A program made the position numbers and the translations under genes. From the NCBI GenBank assembly GCA_028293765.1, contig JAQGOG010000066.1:1-32253 (forward strand): a DNA stretch of 32,253 nucleotides, written 5' to 3'. The notes beneath the pieces are model-generated. The model saw only the letters and a program-made list of their open reading frames with translations. It was not told the DNA's origin and ran no database searches. The stretch is from Gammaproteobacteria bacterium. GTDB taxonomy: Bacteria > Pseudomonadota > Gammaproteobacteria > Steroidobacterales > Steroidobacteraceae. Numbering within the stretch: the stretch's first letter is position 1; each line of letters begins with the position of its first letter. Below, in pieces: positions 1-7,443 of this stretch.

Positions 1-458
1 GCCTTGGACGCATAGTAAATGCCTGCGCCCGGCGTCGCGATCCGGGCGCCGATCGATGAGACAAGAATGATGCGGCCTCGCCCCTGCGCACGCATCGCCG
101 GCAGCACCGCCTTGCACGTATGGACGGTGCCCATGAAGTTGGTATCGAACTGCGCCTCGATGAGATCGAGTGGCATGTCCTCAATCGAACCCACGCCGGA
201 GAAGCCGGCATTGTTCACCAGGACGTCGATGAGACCGAAGCGCTCGACGGCCGCCGCGACCACCTCCTGGGCCCTGACCTCGTCGGTAACATCGAGCCGC
301 TGCGCGAGAAGGCGGTCGGGGAATCGAGACGCGAGATCGTCCAGAGAGGCGGGGTCTCGGGCCGTGGCGACGACATTGTGGCCTGCAGCCAGCGCGGCCT
401 CCACGATCGAACGCCCCAGGCCGACCGAACTGCCTGTGATGAGCCAAGTATCGTTCAT
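1..458 (-). CDS. SDR family oxidoreductase (3' end outside window)
   Basis: This is the N-terminal 152 residues of a classical short-chain dehydrogenase/reductase, an NAD(P)(H)-dependent cytosolic oxidoreductase. The Rossmann dinucleotide motif TGSSVGLG lies at about residues 7-14 and NNAG at about 85-88. The catalytic Ser lies in ILVSS, with YYASK just before the window edge, so the Ser-Tyr-Lys triad is present. About 90-130 C-terminal residues, which normally set substrate specificity, are missing. The frame stays open upstream, but ATG 458 is preferred because SDRs usually begin a few residues before the nucleotide motif. Other ATGs in frame lie about 35-45 bases upstream. The gene is divergent from an HxlR regulator, a common pairing in which the regulator controls the redox enzyme. 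The substrate cannot be told from sequence. Confidence 0.88.
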   Translation of the reverse strand, partial: MNDTWLITGSSVGLGRSIVEAALAAGHNVVATARDPASLDDLASRFPDRLLAQRLDVTDEVRAQEVVAAAVERFGLIDVLVNNAGFSGVGSIEDMPLDLIEAQFDTNFMGTVHTCKAVLPAMRAQGRGRIILVSSIGARIATPGAGIYYASK

Positions 459-497
459 ATACCCGCCGGTATTGATTACTAACCTTGGTAGCATAAT
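459..497. promoter_or_regulatory. Candidate operator between SDR and HxlR genes
   Basis: The 93-bp divergent gap contains ATACC-cgcc-GGTAT (459-472), with perfect 5-bp arms, and 8 bases further on an imperfect palindrome CTAACCTTGGTAG (480-492). CATAAT at 492-497 resembles a -10 box for the HxlR gene, but no -35 box sits at a proper distance. HxlR proteins bind as dimers to short palindromes in such gaps, so these are plausible binding sites. This rests on symmetry and position only. Confidence 0.3.
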
Positions 498-551
498 CAT
501 CCTGTGCGGCGCGGCAAGAAGGCACGTCGTTGATACCGGAGGCACACGGGT

Positions 552-932
552 GTGATTGAGAATGGAAAATACAGCTTCACCGAAGACTGCGATCGGGTGG
601 CCGAACTCCTGCGCCGTGTCGGCGAAAAATGGAGCGTTCTCCTGGTCGTTCTGCTCGAACTGGGACCTCGTCGGTTCAACGACCTCAAGCGGTCCATCCC
701 CGGGATTTCGCAACGTATGCTCACGCTGACATTGCGCAGCCTGGAGCGCGACGGGCTGGTCGAACGTACTGTCGTGCCCTGCATTCCGCCCCACGTTTCC
801 TATGGCCTGACCGAGTTGGGGCGATCCCTGTGCGTTCCCGTCAGAGCGCTGTGCGAGTGGGCGGAAGACAATGTCGCAGTGATTGATATCGCTCGGAAGC
901 GATTCGAAAGGATTGATGCAGCGCGAGACTAG
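552..932 (+). CDS. HxlR family winged-helix transcriptional regulator
   Basis: A 126-residue protein covering the whole HxlR/DUF24 fold. It starts with the CDRVAELLRRVGEKWSVLLV segment (residues 13-32), followed by LGPRRFNDLKRSIPGIS, the LTLTLRSLERDGLVERTV recognition-helix/wing region, and VSYGLTELGRSL. These are the hallmark blocks of the family, whose members are small dimeric DNA-binding proteins that respond to aldehydes, quinones or oxidative stress. The Cys at residue 13 is the position that senses electrophiles in several characterised members. The start is GTG, preceded by CCGGAGG about 9 bases upstream, and there is no in-frame ATG nearby. It is divergent from the SDR gene, which is its probable target (inference). 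Confidence 0.92.
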   Translation: MIENGKYSFTEDCDRVAELLRRVGEKWSVLLVVLLELGPRRFNDLKRSIPGISQRMLTLTLRSLERDGLVERTVVPCIPPHVSYGLTELGRSLCVPVRALCEWAEDNVAVIDIARKRFERIDAARD

Positions 933-934
933 TT

Positions 935-1240
935 CGGCGATCTCCAACCGGTTCATGACGAGGGCAAAATTGAACAGGGCAGTGCCAGGATCGATCGAGG
1001 CACCGGCAGGTTTCGAGTGCGGCCAGGAGCGCGGAGTACCCGTTTTCGAATTGCTGGTGGCTCCGTGCTCGAGCATGGAGCGCACGACATCCGTCTGTCC
1101 ACCCTCGATCAGATCGACAAATTCCTTTGACGTCAGATGCGCCGCTCGATCGACCAGATCCTGGCGCTCGATCGCGTGAAAGGATCGAGTCTTGCGAGCC
1201 AACCCGCCGTCCTGCCAAAGTCGCGCGCACCTGAGCGCGT
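935..1240 (-). pseudogene. Ankyrin-repeat-like gene remnant
   Basis: The 440 bp between the HxlR and AraC genes has no convincing plus-strand gene. On the minus strand one frame reads KEFVDLIEGGQTDVVRSMLE followed by HGATSNS (about 1130-1050), which looks like the helix pair of an ankyrin repeat. A second frame then reads NGYSALLAALE, and the first frame resumes with GTALFNFALVMNRLEIAELV (about 985-930). The repeat-like pieces therefore alternate between two frames, as expected of a decayed or frameshifted gene. No start codon with a ribosome site is visible. The same frame is also open across the antisense of HxlR, which weakens the case. Chance similarity is possible. Confidence 0.28.
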
Positions 1241-1372
1241 CGCAGTCAGCGATGTGATTTTGATTTACCGCGGCGGCCGCGTATTCGACACCGGTTGTTC
1301 CCTTTCGGACCCCCGACGGCCGCGATCCGCTTATGTGGAGATGCTTGCGACTCGTGAATCCGGGGAGATGTA

Positions 1373-2350
1373 GTGGCTGCTGATGCGCTTTCAGACGTCT
1401 TGCGTTCCGTCCGGTTGACTGGTGCGGCGTTCTTCCATGTCGATATCGAGGGAGCGTGGGCGGCTGAGACGGCAGCCGTGAAGGATTACATTCCATTTGT
1501 CATGCCGGGTGTCGAACACCTCTTCGAATATCATTTCATCGTGGCGGGCCGATGTTGGGCTGCTATCGCGGGTGAACCCGCCATTAGCATTGAGCAGGGC
1601 GACATCATCGTCTTTCCGCAAGGCGACGCGCATGTAATGTCGAGTTCGCCGGGGATGCGCGGTCATCCTGAAATGTCGCTATTCGAGGGCGCAAATTCCA
1701 CTCAATTGCCTCTACCCTTCTTTCGCCGCGAAAGCGGGAAGGGTGACCCGGTGCAACTGATATGCGGGTTTCTGGGCTGTGATGTACGTCCGTTCAATCC
1801 GATCCTGGCGGCACTGCCGAAATTGATCAAAGTCAGTGAAAGGCTGGGGCAGGAAGACAGCTGGCTCGGGGAATTCATGCGAATCGCAACCACCGAATCG
1901 AAACTAAAGCGCCCGGGCGGAGAGTCCGTATTGTCGCGCATGAGCGAGCTGATGTTTGTGGAGGTGTTGAGACGTTACATTTCATCGTTACCCGACTCGC
2001 AGACGGGTTGGCTCGGTGGGCTTCGCGATCGTTACGTCGGTGCCGCGCTCAATCTGCTTCACGGCGACCCTTCACATCAATGGACGGTCGATGAGCTAGC
2101 GATGAAGGTTGGGCTGTCCCGCTCAGCGCTGGGTGAGCGCTTTACCCAGCTGATCGGCCATTCCCCGATGCAATATCTGACGAGCTGGCGGATACAAACT
2201 GCAGCCCGGGCGCTGGCAAACGGAGCGGATAACATCGCAGACGTGGCCGCTCGGGCCGGTTATGGGTCCGAGGCTGCCTTCAGCAGGGCGTTCAAAAGAG
2301 TAACCGGGATCGCCCCTGCGAAATATCGCTCGGCCAGGCGCAGCGCATAA
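1373..2350 (+). CDS. AraC family regulator with N-terminal cupin domain
   Basis: A 325-residue one-component transcription factor. Residues of about 15-200 form the cupin sensor type found in many AraC proteins. It includes FEYHFIVAGRCWAAI and EQGDIIVFPQGDAHVMSS, and the His in HVM matches the family's metal/ligand pocket. The last 100 residues hold the two helix-turn-helix units, WTVDELAMKVGLSRSALGER and IADVAARAGYGSEAAFSRAF, ending in GIAPAKYR. The start is GTG at 1373; no strong Shine-Dalgarno is seen. The gene lies 68 bp upstream of a broken alpha/beta hydrolase on the same strand, which may have been its target together with the methyltransferase further on. The ligand is unknown. Confidence 0.9.
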   Translation: MAADALSDVLRSVRLTGAAFFHVDIEGAWAAETAAVKDYIPFVMPGVEHLFEYHFIVAGRCWAAIAGEPAISIEQGDIIVFPQGDAHVMSSSPGMRGHPEMSLFEGANSTQLPLPFFRRESGKGDPVQLICGFLGCDVRPFNPILAALPKLIKVSERLGQEDSWLGEFMRIATTESKLKRPGGESVLSRMSELMFVEVLRRYISSLPDSQTGWLGGLRDRYVGAALNLLHGDPSHQWTVDELAMKVGLSRSALGERFTQLIGHSPMQYLTSWRIQTAARALANGADNIADVAARAGYGSEAAFSRAFKRVTGIAPAKYRSARRSA

Positions 2351-2418
2351 TCTGCGGCGTTGCGATCAAGAATGCCGGTCATTCGATCATTCGAACATAG
2401 CTGCCCTCGTGCTCCACT

Positions 2419-3398
2419 ATGCGCCTCTTTTCACACGGGATAAACAGCATGGTGTCCGCAGCGAAGCCCGCTTTTGTATTTGTCCACGGTGCTTGGCACA
2501 ACTCCGGTAGCTGGCAGTTTGTTGCCCCCGCGCTGGAGTCGCATGGTTACTGCGCCCGGACCCTCGACCTGCCCGGCGCCGGAAAGTATGCCGAGCCACC
2601 ACAGTCGTATCTGCGGCGGCCACTCCGAATTGAGATGTTCACGCGGGAGCATTCCCCGAGTGCAAACATCACCCAGCAGCAGCGCACCTCTGCTGTCATT
2701 TCTCTCATCGAAGATGTAGCTGAGCAGACGGACCAGAAAGTGATTCTTGTGGCACATTCGCTGGGAGGAATAACCGCTTCGGCAGTGGCAGAGACTATTC
2801 CCGACCATTTACTGACGGTCGTCTATCTTGCCGCGTTCATGCTTCCGCCCGGGATGACCGCCCTCGAACAGATCCGACATGAATCGATGGCGACTGCCGG
2901 CGTCCTCCCCTATTTCTTGCTGACGCGGAAGAAGTGCAAGCCGTCCGAATCGATCCGCGCTCATCGGATGCCACCTATGAGAGCAAGTTGCGCCAGGCGT
3001 TCTTTGCAGATATCAGCGACGAAATCTACGCACGGGAGATCCCGAGGCTTCACTGCGATGAGCCGCTCGGTGTGTTTCTAACTCCCACTTCCACCACACC
3101 CGCCCGTTTCGGTAGGGTGCCGCGAAACTACATTCGTTGTTTGGAGGACCAGGCCATTCCATGGACTGGGCAGAACTTCATGATTCGCGCAGTCGATGGC
3201 GCGATGGGAGGAGCAACACGTACTCACGACCTGGCATCGAGCCATTCGCCGTTCTATTCGCAGCCGAATGAGCTCGCCGAATTACTGTTGTGGATTGCAC
3301 AATCGTCTTTGCCTATTGGGAAACGGAGTCATTATAGAACTCCGTACGGAGCGTGTTCCGGGTCCATCAAGGCGCAGCGGCGCTTGATCGTACGATGA
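2419..3398 (+). pseudogene. Alpha/beta hydrolase, frameshifted
   Basis: An alpha/beta-fold esterase/hydrolase split over two frames. The first frame (2419 to about 2925) carries the oxyanion-hole strand FVFVHGAWHNSGSW, the nucleophile elbow HSLGG in ILVAHSLGG, and VVYLAAFMLPPG. Family-like sequence then moves to another frame: LADAEEVQAVRIDPRS, YESKLRQAFFADIS, then YIRCLEDQAIP, AVDGAM and the active-site His region SSHSPFYSQPNELAELLL, ending at 3398. The shift falls near 2918-2928 and needs a single-base change. The reassembled protein would be about 325 residues, somewhat long at the C-terminus. ATG 2419 has no clear ribosome site; ATG 2449 (MVSAAKPAFVFVHG) is equally likely. A sequencing error could explain it, since both halves keep catalytic motifs. 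Confidence 0.75.
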
Positions 3399-3475
3399 TC
3401 CCGCTTATGATGTTGTTGAGGTAGCGACAGCTCCTCACCCGTACGCATTTCCACTCCAGGCTCCCGGCAGTTCGT

Positions 3476-3524
3476 TTCACGAAGTCGTGAATTCATTGAC
3501 GGTCATTGTGTTAGGGCGCAGTAT
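3476..3524 (+). promoter_or_regulatory. Palindrome and weak promoter upstream of O-methyltransferase
   Basis: TTCACGA-ag-TCGTGAA at 3476-3491 has perfect 7-bp arms around a 2-bp centre. Four bases downstream is TTGACG (3496-3501), and 17 bases after that is CAGTAT (3519-3524). Together they resemble a sigma70-type -35/-10 pair with a weak -10. The methyltransferase ATG follows 57 bases later. The palindrome is in the right place to control this promoter, but the protein that binds it is not identifiable. Confidence 0.35.
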
Positions 3525-3581
3525 TGGTGCAAGAGACTCGAGCCCGAACGGCCAGGGCTCGTTGCGGTGAGAGGGTTCCAA

Positions 3582-4601
3582 ATGGCGTTGCGCGAAACCG
3601 AACAACTGACTCAGATGATCACGGCTGCGGCCCTGAGTCGAGCTATCTGCACAATCGGGGAGCTGGGAATAGCCGATCACATCAAGAAGGGCGCTCCCCA
3701 GCCGGTGAGGAGACTTGCGCAGCTCACAGGTGCGCACGAAAGATCTCTGTATCGCATGTTGCGATTCACGGCGAGTTATGGAGTCTTTCGGGAAACCGCT
3801 GACCGCAATTTCGACCACACCGCTCTGTCCGCGGCTCTAATGAGTGATGCGGAAACCTCATTCCGGCCGGCCGCGCAAATGTTTCACCGAATATTTGCTG
3901 CGTGGGACGGGCTTCACCATGCCGTACTGACCGGCGAGCTGAGCTTTCCGCACGTGTATGGACAGCCTCTGTTTGACTACATCGGCTCGAACCCGGAGCT
4001 TGCGCCTATCTTCGACGCCGGAATGACTGCGTTTCACGGTCACGAGACGAACGCGATGCTGGATGCCTACGATTTCAGTGACATCAAGGTTCTAGCGGAC
4101 ATCGGCGGGGGCAATGGGTCGCTGCTCGGGGCCGTGCTGCTGCGATATCCACACCTAAGGGGCATTCTGTTTGACGTTCACCACGTGGCCGGTCGCGCTC
4201 GGGTGGCGATGCAGACGCTAGGGCTTCAGGAGCGCTGTTCGGTGGTAGAGGGAAACTTCTTTGAGTCAATCCCGGAAGGAGCCGACACCTACCTGATGCG
4301 CCACATCATCCATGATTGGACGGACGAGCAGTCCGTTCAGATTCTGCGCAACTGCCGCAAGGTCATCCCGCAGAATGGAAGGATTTTACTGGTCGAATTC
4401 GCTGTTCCGCCGAACAACGAAGTTGGAATGGGCAAGGATACAGACATGGTGATGCTCGCAGTTCCGGGAGGCATGGAGCGCACCGAGGAAGAATACGGAG
4501 AGTTGTTCGAACAATCCGGTTTCAAGATGAGCAAGACAACGCCGACGAGTTCCGCTGTGTGCGTATTCGAGGGGAGGCCGTCTGGGCCGGACTCGGCGTG
4601 A
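3582..4601 (+). CDS. Class I SAM-dependent O-methyltransferase (plant-OMT/ASMT type)
   Basis: A 339-residue protein with the two-domain layout of family 2 O-methyltransferases. The N-terminal helical dimerisation domain (1-110) contains a winged-helix unit around VRRLAQLTGAHERSLYRMLR. The catalytic Rossmann domain has SAM motif I LADIGGGNG (171-179), GILFDVHHV (motif II), VVEGNFFESIPEGADTYLMR, and HIIHDWTDEQ (241-250) with the catalytic His at 244. GRILLVEF follows. Such enzymes methylate a hydroxyl of a small aromatic or polyketide substrate. ATG 3582 is preferred over GTG 3567 because GAGAGGG lies directly before it. The next small ORF overlaps its stop codon. The substrate is unknown. Confidence 0.9.
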   Translation: MALRETEQLTQMITAAALSRAICTIGELGIADHIKKGAPQPVRRLAQLTGAHERSLYRMLRFTASYGVFRETADRNFDHTALSAALMSDAETSFRPAAQMFHRIFAAWDGLHHAVLTGELSFPHVYGQPLFDYIGSNPELAPIFDAGMTAFHGHETNAMLDAYDFSDIKVLADIGGGNGSLLGAVLLRYPHLRGILFDVHHVAGRARVAMQTLGLQERCSVVEGNFFESIPEGADTYLMRHIIHDWTDEQSVQILRNCRKVIPQNGRILLVEFAVPPNNEVGMGKDTDMVMLAVPGGMERTEEEYGELFEQSGFKMSKTTPTSSAVCVFEGRPSGPDSA

Positions 4602-4783
4602 CCGAGTGGTCAGTGATTCCATGCAACGTAAGCGTTACCGATGTGTTTGTTAAGGATCGGCGTCCGGTATTGCTGGTAGCGGAGACGCGCCGCATTACCC
4701 TCGAGGAATTTCGCCGTGCGCTGCTGGACGCGCTCGCCGCGTGCCGTGACGCTGGCGACGTCCGTGAGCTTTTGAAGCGGTAA
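4598..4783 (+). CDS. Small hypothetical protein, translationally coupled to O-methyltransferase
   Basis: A 61-residue ORF starting with a GTG that shares its bases with the methyltransferase stop (GTGA, 4-base overlap). It begins VTEWSVIPCNVSVTDVFV, has a short beta-rich N-terminal half, and then an amphipathic, Arg/Leu/Ala-rich helical half (LEEFRRALLDALAACRDAGD) ending in a basic tail. No known family is recognised. The overlap argues for a real coupled gene. A chance open frame, or the C-terminal remnant of a larger protein, remains possible. Confidence 0.4.
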   Translation: MTEWSVIPCNVSVTDVFVKDRRPVLLVAETRRITLEEFRRALLDALAACRDAGDVRELLKR

Positions 4784-4855
4784 CCGTATCCAATAAGACA
4801 TCCAACACAGGAATCGGGAATCCTTCTGCCTCGCTGATATGCCGGGCAGAATTCG

Positions 4856-4891
4856 AGCGGAAAACAGAAACCGGAGCGCTTCACCCGCTCC
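4856..4891 (-). terminator. Possible rho-independent terminator of the second araC-type gene
   Basis: On the minus strand, GGAGCG and CGCTCC (6-bp arms, 7-base loop) overlap the stop codon of the AraC gene. They are followed by GGTTTCTGTTTTCC, a T-rich but interrupted tract. The geometry suits a weak intrinsic terminator between two convergent genes. Confidence 0.35.
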
Positions 4892-5888
4892 AAAATCGTC
4901 CCACCCCCGCCTTGCGTAGTGCTTTGGGCGTAACGCCATAGTTTGCCTTGATGGCGTGCGAGAGGCTGGAACTGTCGGCGAAGCCGTTGCGCAGCGCTAC
5001 GGTCGTTAAGGCGGTAATCCCGCTTGGATCACTTTCAATTTCTCGTTTCGCCTGCTCCAGCCGCACCGTGCGGATGAACGCGGCCGGCGTCATCCCGCAG
5101 TCCGCGAACCGATTGTAGAGCGATCGCCGAGACAGGCTCAGATCATGAGCCAGCCGCGCGGGGGTGTAGCTGAAGTCGGCGATATTCTGGCGAACCAGCC
5201 AACGGGCGCGGAACAGACTCGGAGCGATCTGCTCCGATGGCGGGTCAGCGATGCCATGCTTGACCGATCCCGTCGCCAACTCGAACAGCGAATGGAGAAC
5301 GAGCTCGCTCGTGCTGTCGTTATGAGATTGGCGCATCAGCGCCAGCATGCCTGCCGCCGAGGCCGCAGCAGCACTACTAGGCTCGAGCACCAGCTCCTTC
5401 TCGCCTCGCTCCACGAGATTGAGCCAGGCTGGGTGCGCCCTGGCATCGAACGTCAGGGCCAAGGCTTCGTAACCCTCACTCACGTTCAGAAAATAATTCG
5501 AGGATGAGCGCGTCAGGAAGAGCTCCCCGGACTCGATCGCGAATGCCTTTTCTTTGTCCTCATAGGTCATTGCCCCGTTCAACAGCCATACAAGCTTGAT
5601 GGTCTCGCCGAATCCGAGAGCATCGGCATGGCCGACAGTCGCTTCTGCAGTCCATGACGCGGTGCGCAGATGGCCAATCGCATGCGCGCCGATCTTCCGC
5701 ACCATGATGTTCCCATCCGACTCCGGAGGAACATCGAAGAGCACGTAAGGGAAATTTTGCGTCAGCGCTTCGCGGAGCCGTCCGGGCGGATTCGCCAACC
5801 CATTAGAGCCGCTGCTTGGCGCAGGTTGTTCGACCGACCTCGTAGTGGGAATGGCTCTTGTCTGCTCGGTAATACCCGACATGAACAT
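4881..5888 (-). CDS. AraC family regulator (AraC-binding-like domain)
   Basis: A 335-residue one-component regulator. The N-terminal half carries the beta-rich binding domain found in FeaR-like AraC proteins: GETIKLVWLLNGAMTYED, then FAIESGELFLTRSSSNYFLN, and YEALALTFDARAHP. The C-terminal 100 residues hold the two helix-turn-helix units, YTPARLAHDLSLSRRSLYNR and LTTVALRNGFADSSSLSHAI, ending NYGVTPKALRK. ATG 5888 and ATG 5882 are both possible starts. It is convergent with the methyltransferase/small-ORF pair and has no obvious adjacent target: upstream lies only an IS relic, so its original divergent partner may have been lost. Confidence 0.9.
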   Translation of the reverse strand: MFMSGITEQTRAIPTTRSVEQPAPSSGSNGLANPPGRLREALTQNFPYVLFDVPPESDGNIMVRKIGAHAIGHLRTASWTAEATVGHADALGFGETIKLVWLLNGAMTYEDKEKAFAIESGELFLTRSSSNYFLNVSEGYEALALTFDARAHPAWLNLVERGEKELVLEPSSAAAASAAGMLALMRQSHNDSTSELVLHSLFELATGSVKHGIADPPSEQIAPSLFRARWLVRQNIADFSYTPARLAHDLSLSRRSLYNRFADCGMTPAAFIRTVRLEQAKREIESDPSGITALTTVALRNGFADSSSLSHAIKANYGVTPKALRKAGVGRFWSG

Positions 5889-5957
5889 CTCAATCGCATT
5901 GGCCCGCCGCAGGTCGCTTCCGCCAGCAAGGTGCTAAAAAAAAATGCCCGCACCGGC

Positions 5958-6312
5958 TGATGGCAACCACCCGTTCCGATCGATGGCGGTCACCCGTTCT
6001 GATGGATGGCGACTAGCTGTGGAAGATTGTAACGGACTCCGTTGAGTAACGCTCGAATTCGCATTGCCTCGCTCCCGTTCGACAGGGAGCGGGCACAGAG
6101 TGCCATCCGCCAGGCACAAGAGGCAGGCTCGGAGTGGCCGCTTGCCGAGGACTCAACCGACGAGGCGCTAGCGCAGCGGCTCTACCCCCGACATGCGTCA
6201 CCCCAGGCCGCCTGAGCTCGCGATGGACCCTCGCTCTATCTCGCCACACTGGTCGCCATCGATCGGAAGAGGCGGTCGCTCATCCGTTGGAACGAGTGGC
6301 CGCCCTCATCGG
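5958..6312. mobile_element. IS21-family insertion sequence relic with facing ends
   Basis: The left edge (5958-6013) is a tandem of units of about 23 bp of the type GATGGCGGTCACCCGTTC. The right edge (about 6254-6312) shows the same type inverted. A 15-bp stretch is perfectly inverted between the two: TTCCGATCGATGGCG at 5974-5988 and its complement at 6254-6268. Repeated terminal units of this kind are typical of IS21-family ends. Between them, the plus strand encodes QEAGSEWPLAEDSTDEALAQ (about 6115-6175), matching the N-terminal region of the IstA transposase. The minus strand encodes RARVHRELRRPGVT (about 6240-6195), the segment that normally follows in the same gene. The rest of istA and all of istB are gone. 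The element is dead and its core is rearranged. Confidence 0.65.
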
Positions 6313-6420
6313 AGTGTGCACTGAAAAATGCAACCTGCGACAATCGGGTGCACGCGACAACAAGAACGGAACGCGCCGCTGTGAAACGATGCGAGCAGTG
6401 CATGAGAATGGGAGCACGGA

Positions 6421-7287
6421 ATGAGCGCAAAGTCCAACACTAGCAAAGTCGTTCGAGACGGGGTCTCTCTTGCCTATCACGAGGCAGGAGCAGGAAATCG
6501 ATCTCCGATCCTGTTCGTTCATGGGTTCGGGTGCAGCGGCAACCACCTCCGACTTCAGCAGCAACACTTCGCGGCGTCCACGCGCACGGTGGCCGTTGAT
6601 CTCAGGGGACACGGCGCAAGCGATGCGCCCCTCCAGGAGTATGACCCGATCGGCTTCGCGGACGATCTCCGTTGGCTGTGTGACTGTTTGGGTCTGGAGC
6701 GTCCGATCGTGGTCGGGCATAGCATGGGCGGCAATATCGCGTTGAAGCTTGCGGTGCGCGCCCCGGAGTACGTCAAGGCCATTGTCATGATCGACACGTT
6801 CCTCGACGGTGATGCATCGTTCGTGCAGGGGCTGCGGGAGCTGTCGGACAACCTGGAGGCTATTGGCGGATCAAGTCAGCTCTTCGAAACTCTGTCGGCT
6901 ATGTTGTTTTTGCCATCCGACGACCCGGACGTGAGGAAGGATGTCCTGGAGCAGTGCGCGCGCACGCCCTGGCATGTGTTGAAGTCGGCTTTCGCGGCGC
7001 ATCTTCTGCGTGGCTCGAGTGTGGCCGATCTCCAACAGCTTACGATTCCGGCCGCCTATATTGGCGCCGACGGATTGCCGACGGAGATTTGGCGGGTTGA
7101 AGGTATCAACCCTCGCGTCAGCACCGGAAAAACTGTTGGTGTTGGCCATTTCTCCCCACTACTTGTCCCGGACCAGGTTAACGCGATGTTGGGAACCTTC
7201 GTTGACCGCGTGGAACACATCCGTGGCTTTCGCCTGAGGCGGAATTGCCGCCCCCCACTTGGCGCGGGCATACACGCACCCCGCTGA
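6421..7287 (+). CDS. Alpha/beta hydrolase
   Basis: A 288-residue cytosolic alpha/beta-fold hydrolase. It has the oxyanion-hole strand ILFVHGFGCSGNHL (30-43), DLRGHGASDAP (60-70), and the nucleophile elbow VVGHSMGGN with Ser101. The acid-strand region is YIGADGLPTE, and the catalytic His lies in VGVGHFSPLL near the C-terminus. The layout fits the haloperoxidase/esterase-like branch that includes meta-cleavage product hydrolases; the substrate is unknown. GGGAG stands 6 bases before the ATG. The basic tail after VEHIRGF (about 20 residues, Arg/Pro-rich) extends beyond the usual fold end and may be translated intergenic sequence. It stands alone, between an IS relic and a response-regulator gene on the same strand. 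Confidence 0.9.
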   Translation: MSAKSNTSKVVRDGVSLAYHEAGAGNRSPILFVHGFGCSGNHLRLQQQHFAASTRTVAVDLRGHGASDAPLQEYDPIGFADDLRWLCDCLGLERPIVVGHSMGGNIALKLAVRAPEYVKAIVMIDTFLDGDASFVQGLRELSDNLEAIGGSSQLFETLSAMLFLPSDDPDVRKDVLEQCARTPWHVLKSAFAAHLLRGSSVADLQQLTIPAAYIGADGLPTEIWRVEGINPRVSTGKTVGVGHFSPLLVPDQVNAMLGTFVDRVEHIRGFRLRRNCRPPLGAGIHAPR

Positions 7288-7443
7288 CAGTCTCTGCGGC
7301 CAGGCAATGCGGGCGGCGAAACCTGTTGTGCCGACAGGAACGGCAGGTCGCGCAAGCGAGCACGACTCTGGCCGGTCCATTGTGAAATCCCCATGTGGCC
7401 GACAGCTGGCTCAAATTGCCGGCCATCTTTAGGACCTTATTCT

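Noticed and set aside
1137..1373. 78-codon plus-strand frame ending at the AraC start
   Set aside because: No ribosome site and no family features. It is basic and low in structure, and the opposite strand carries the more protein-like signal.
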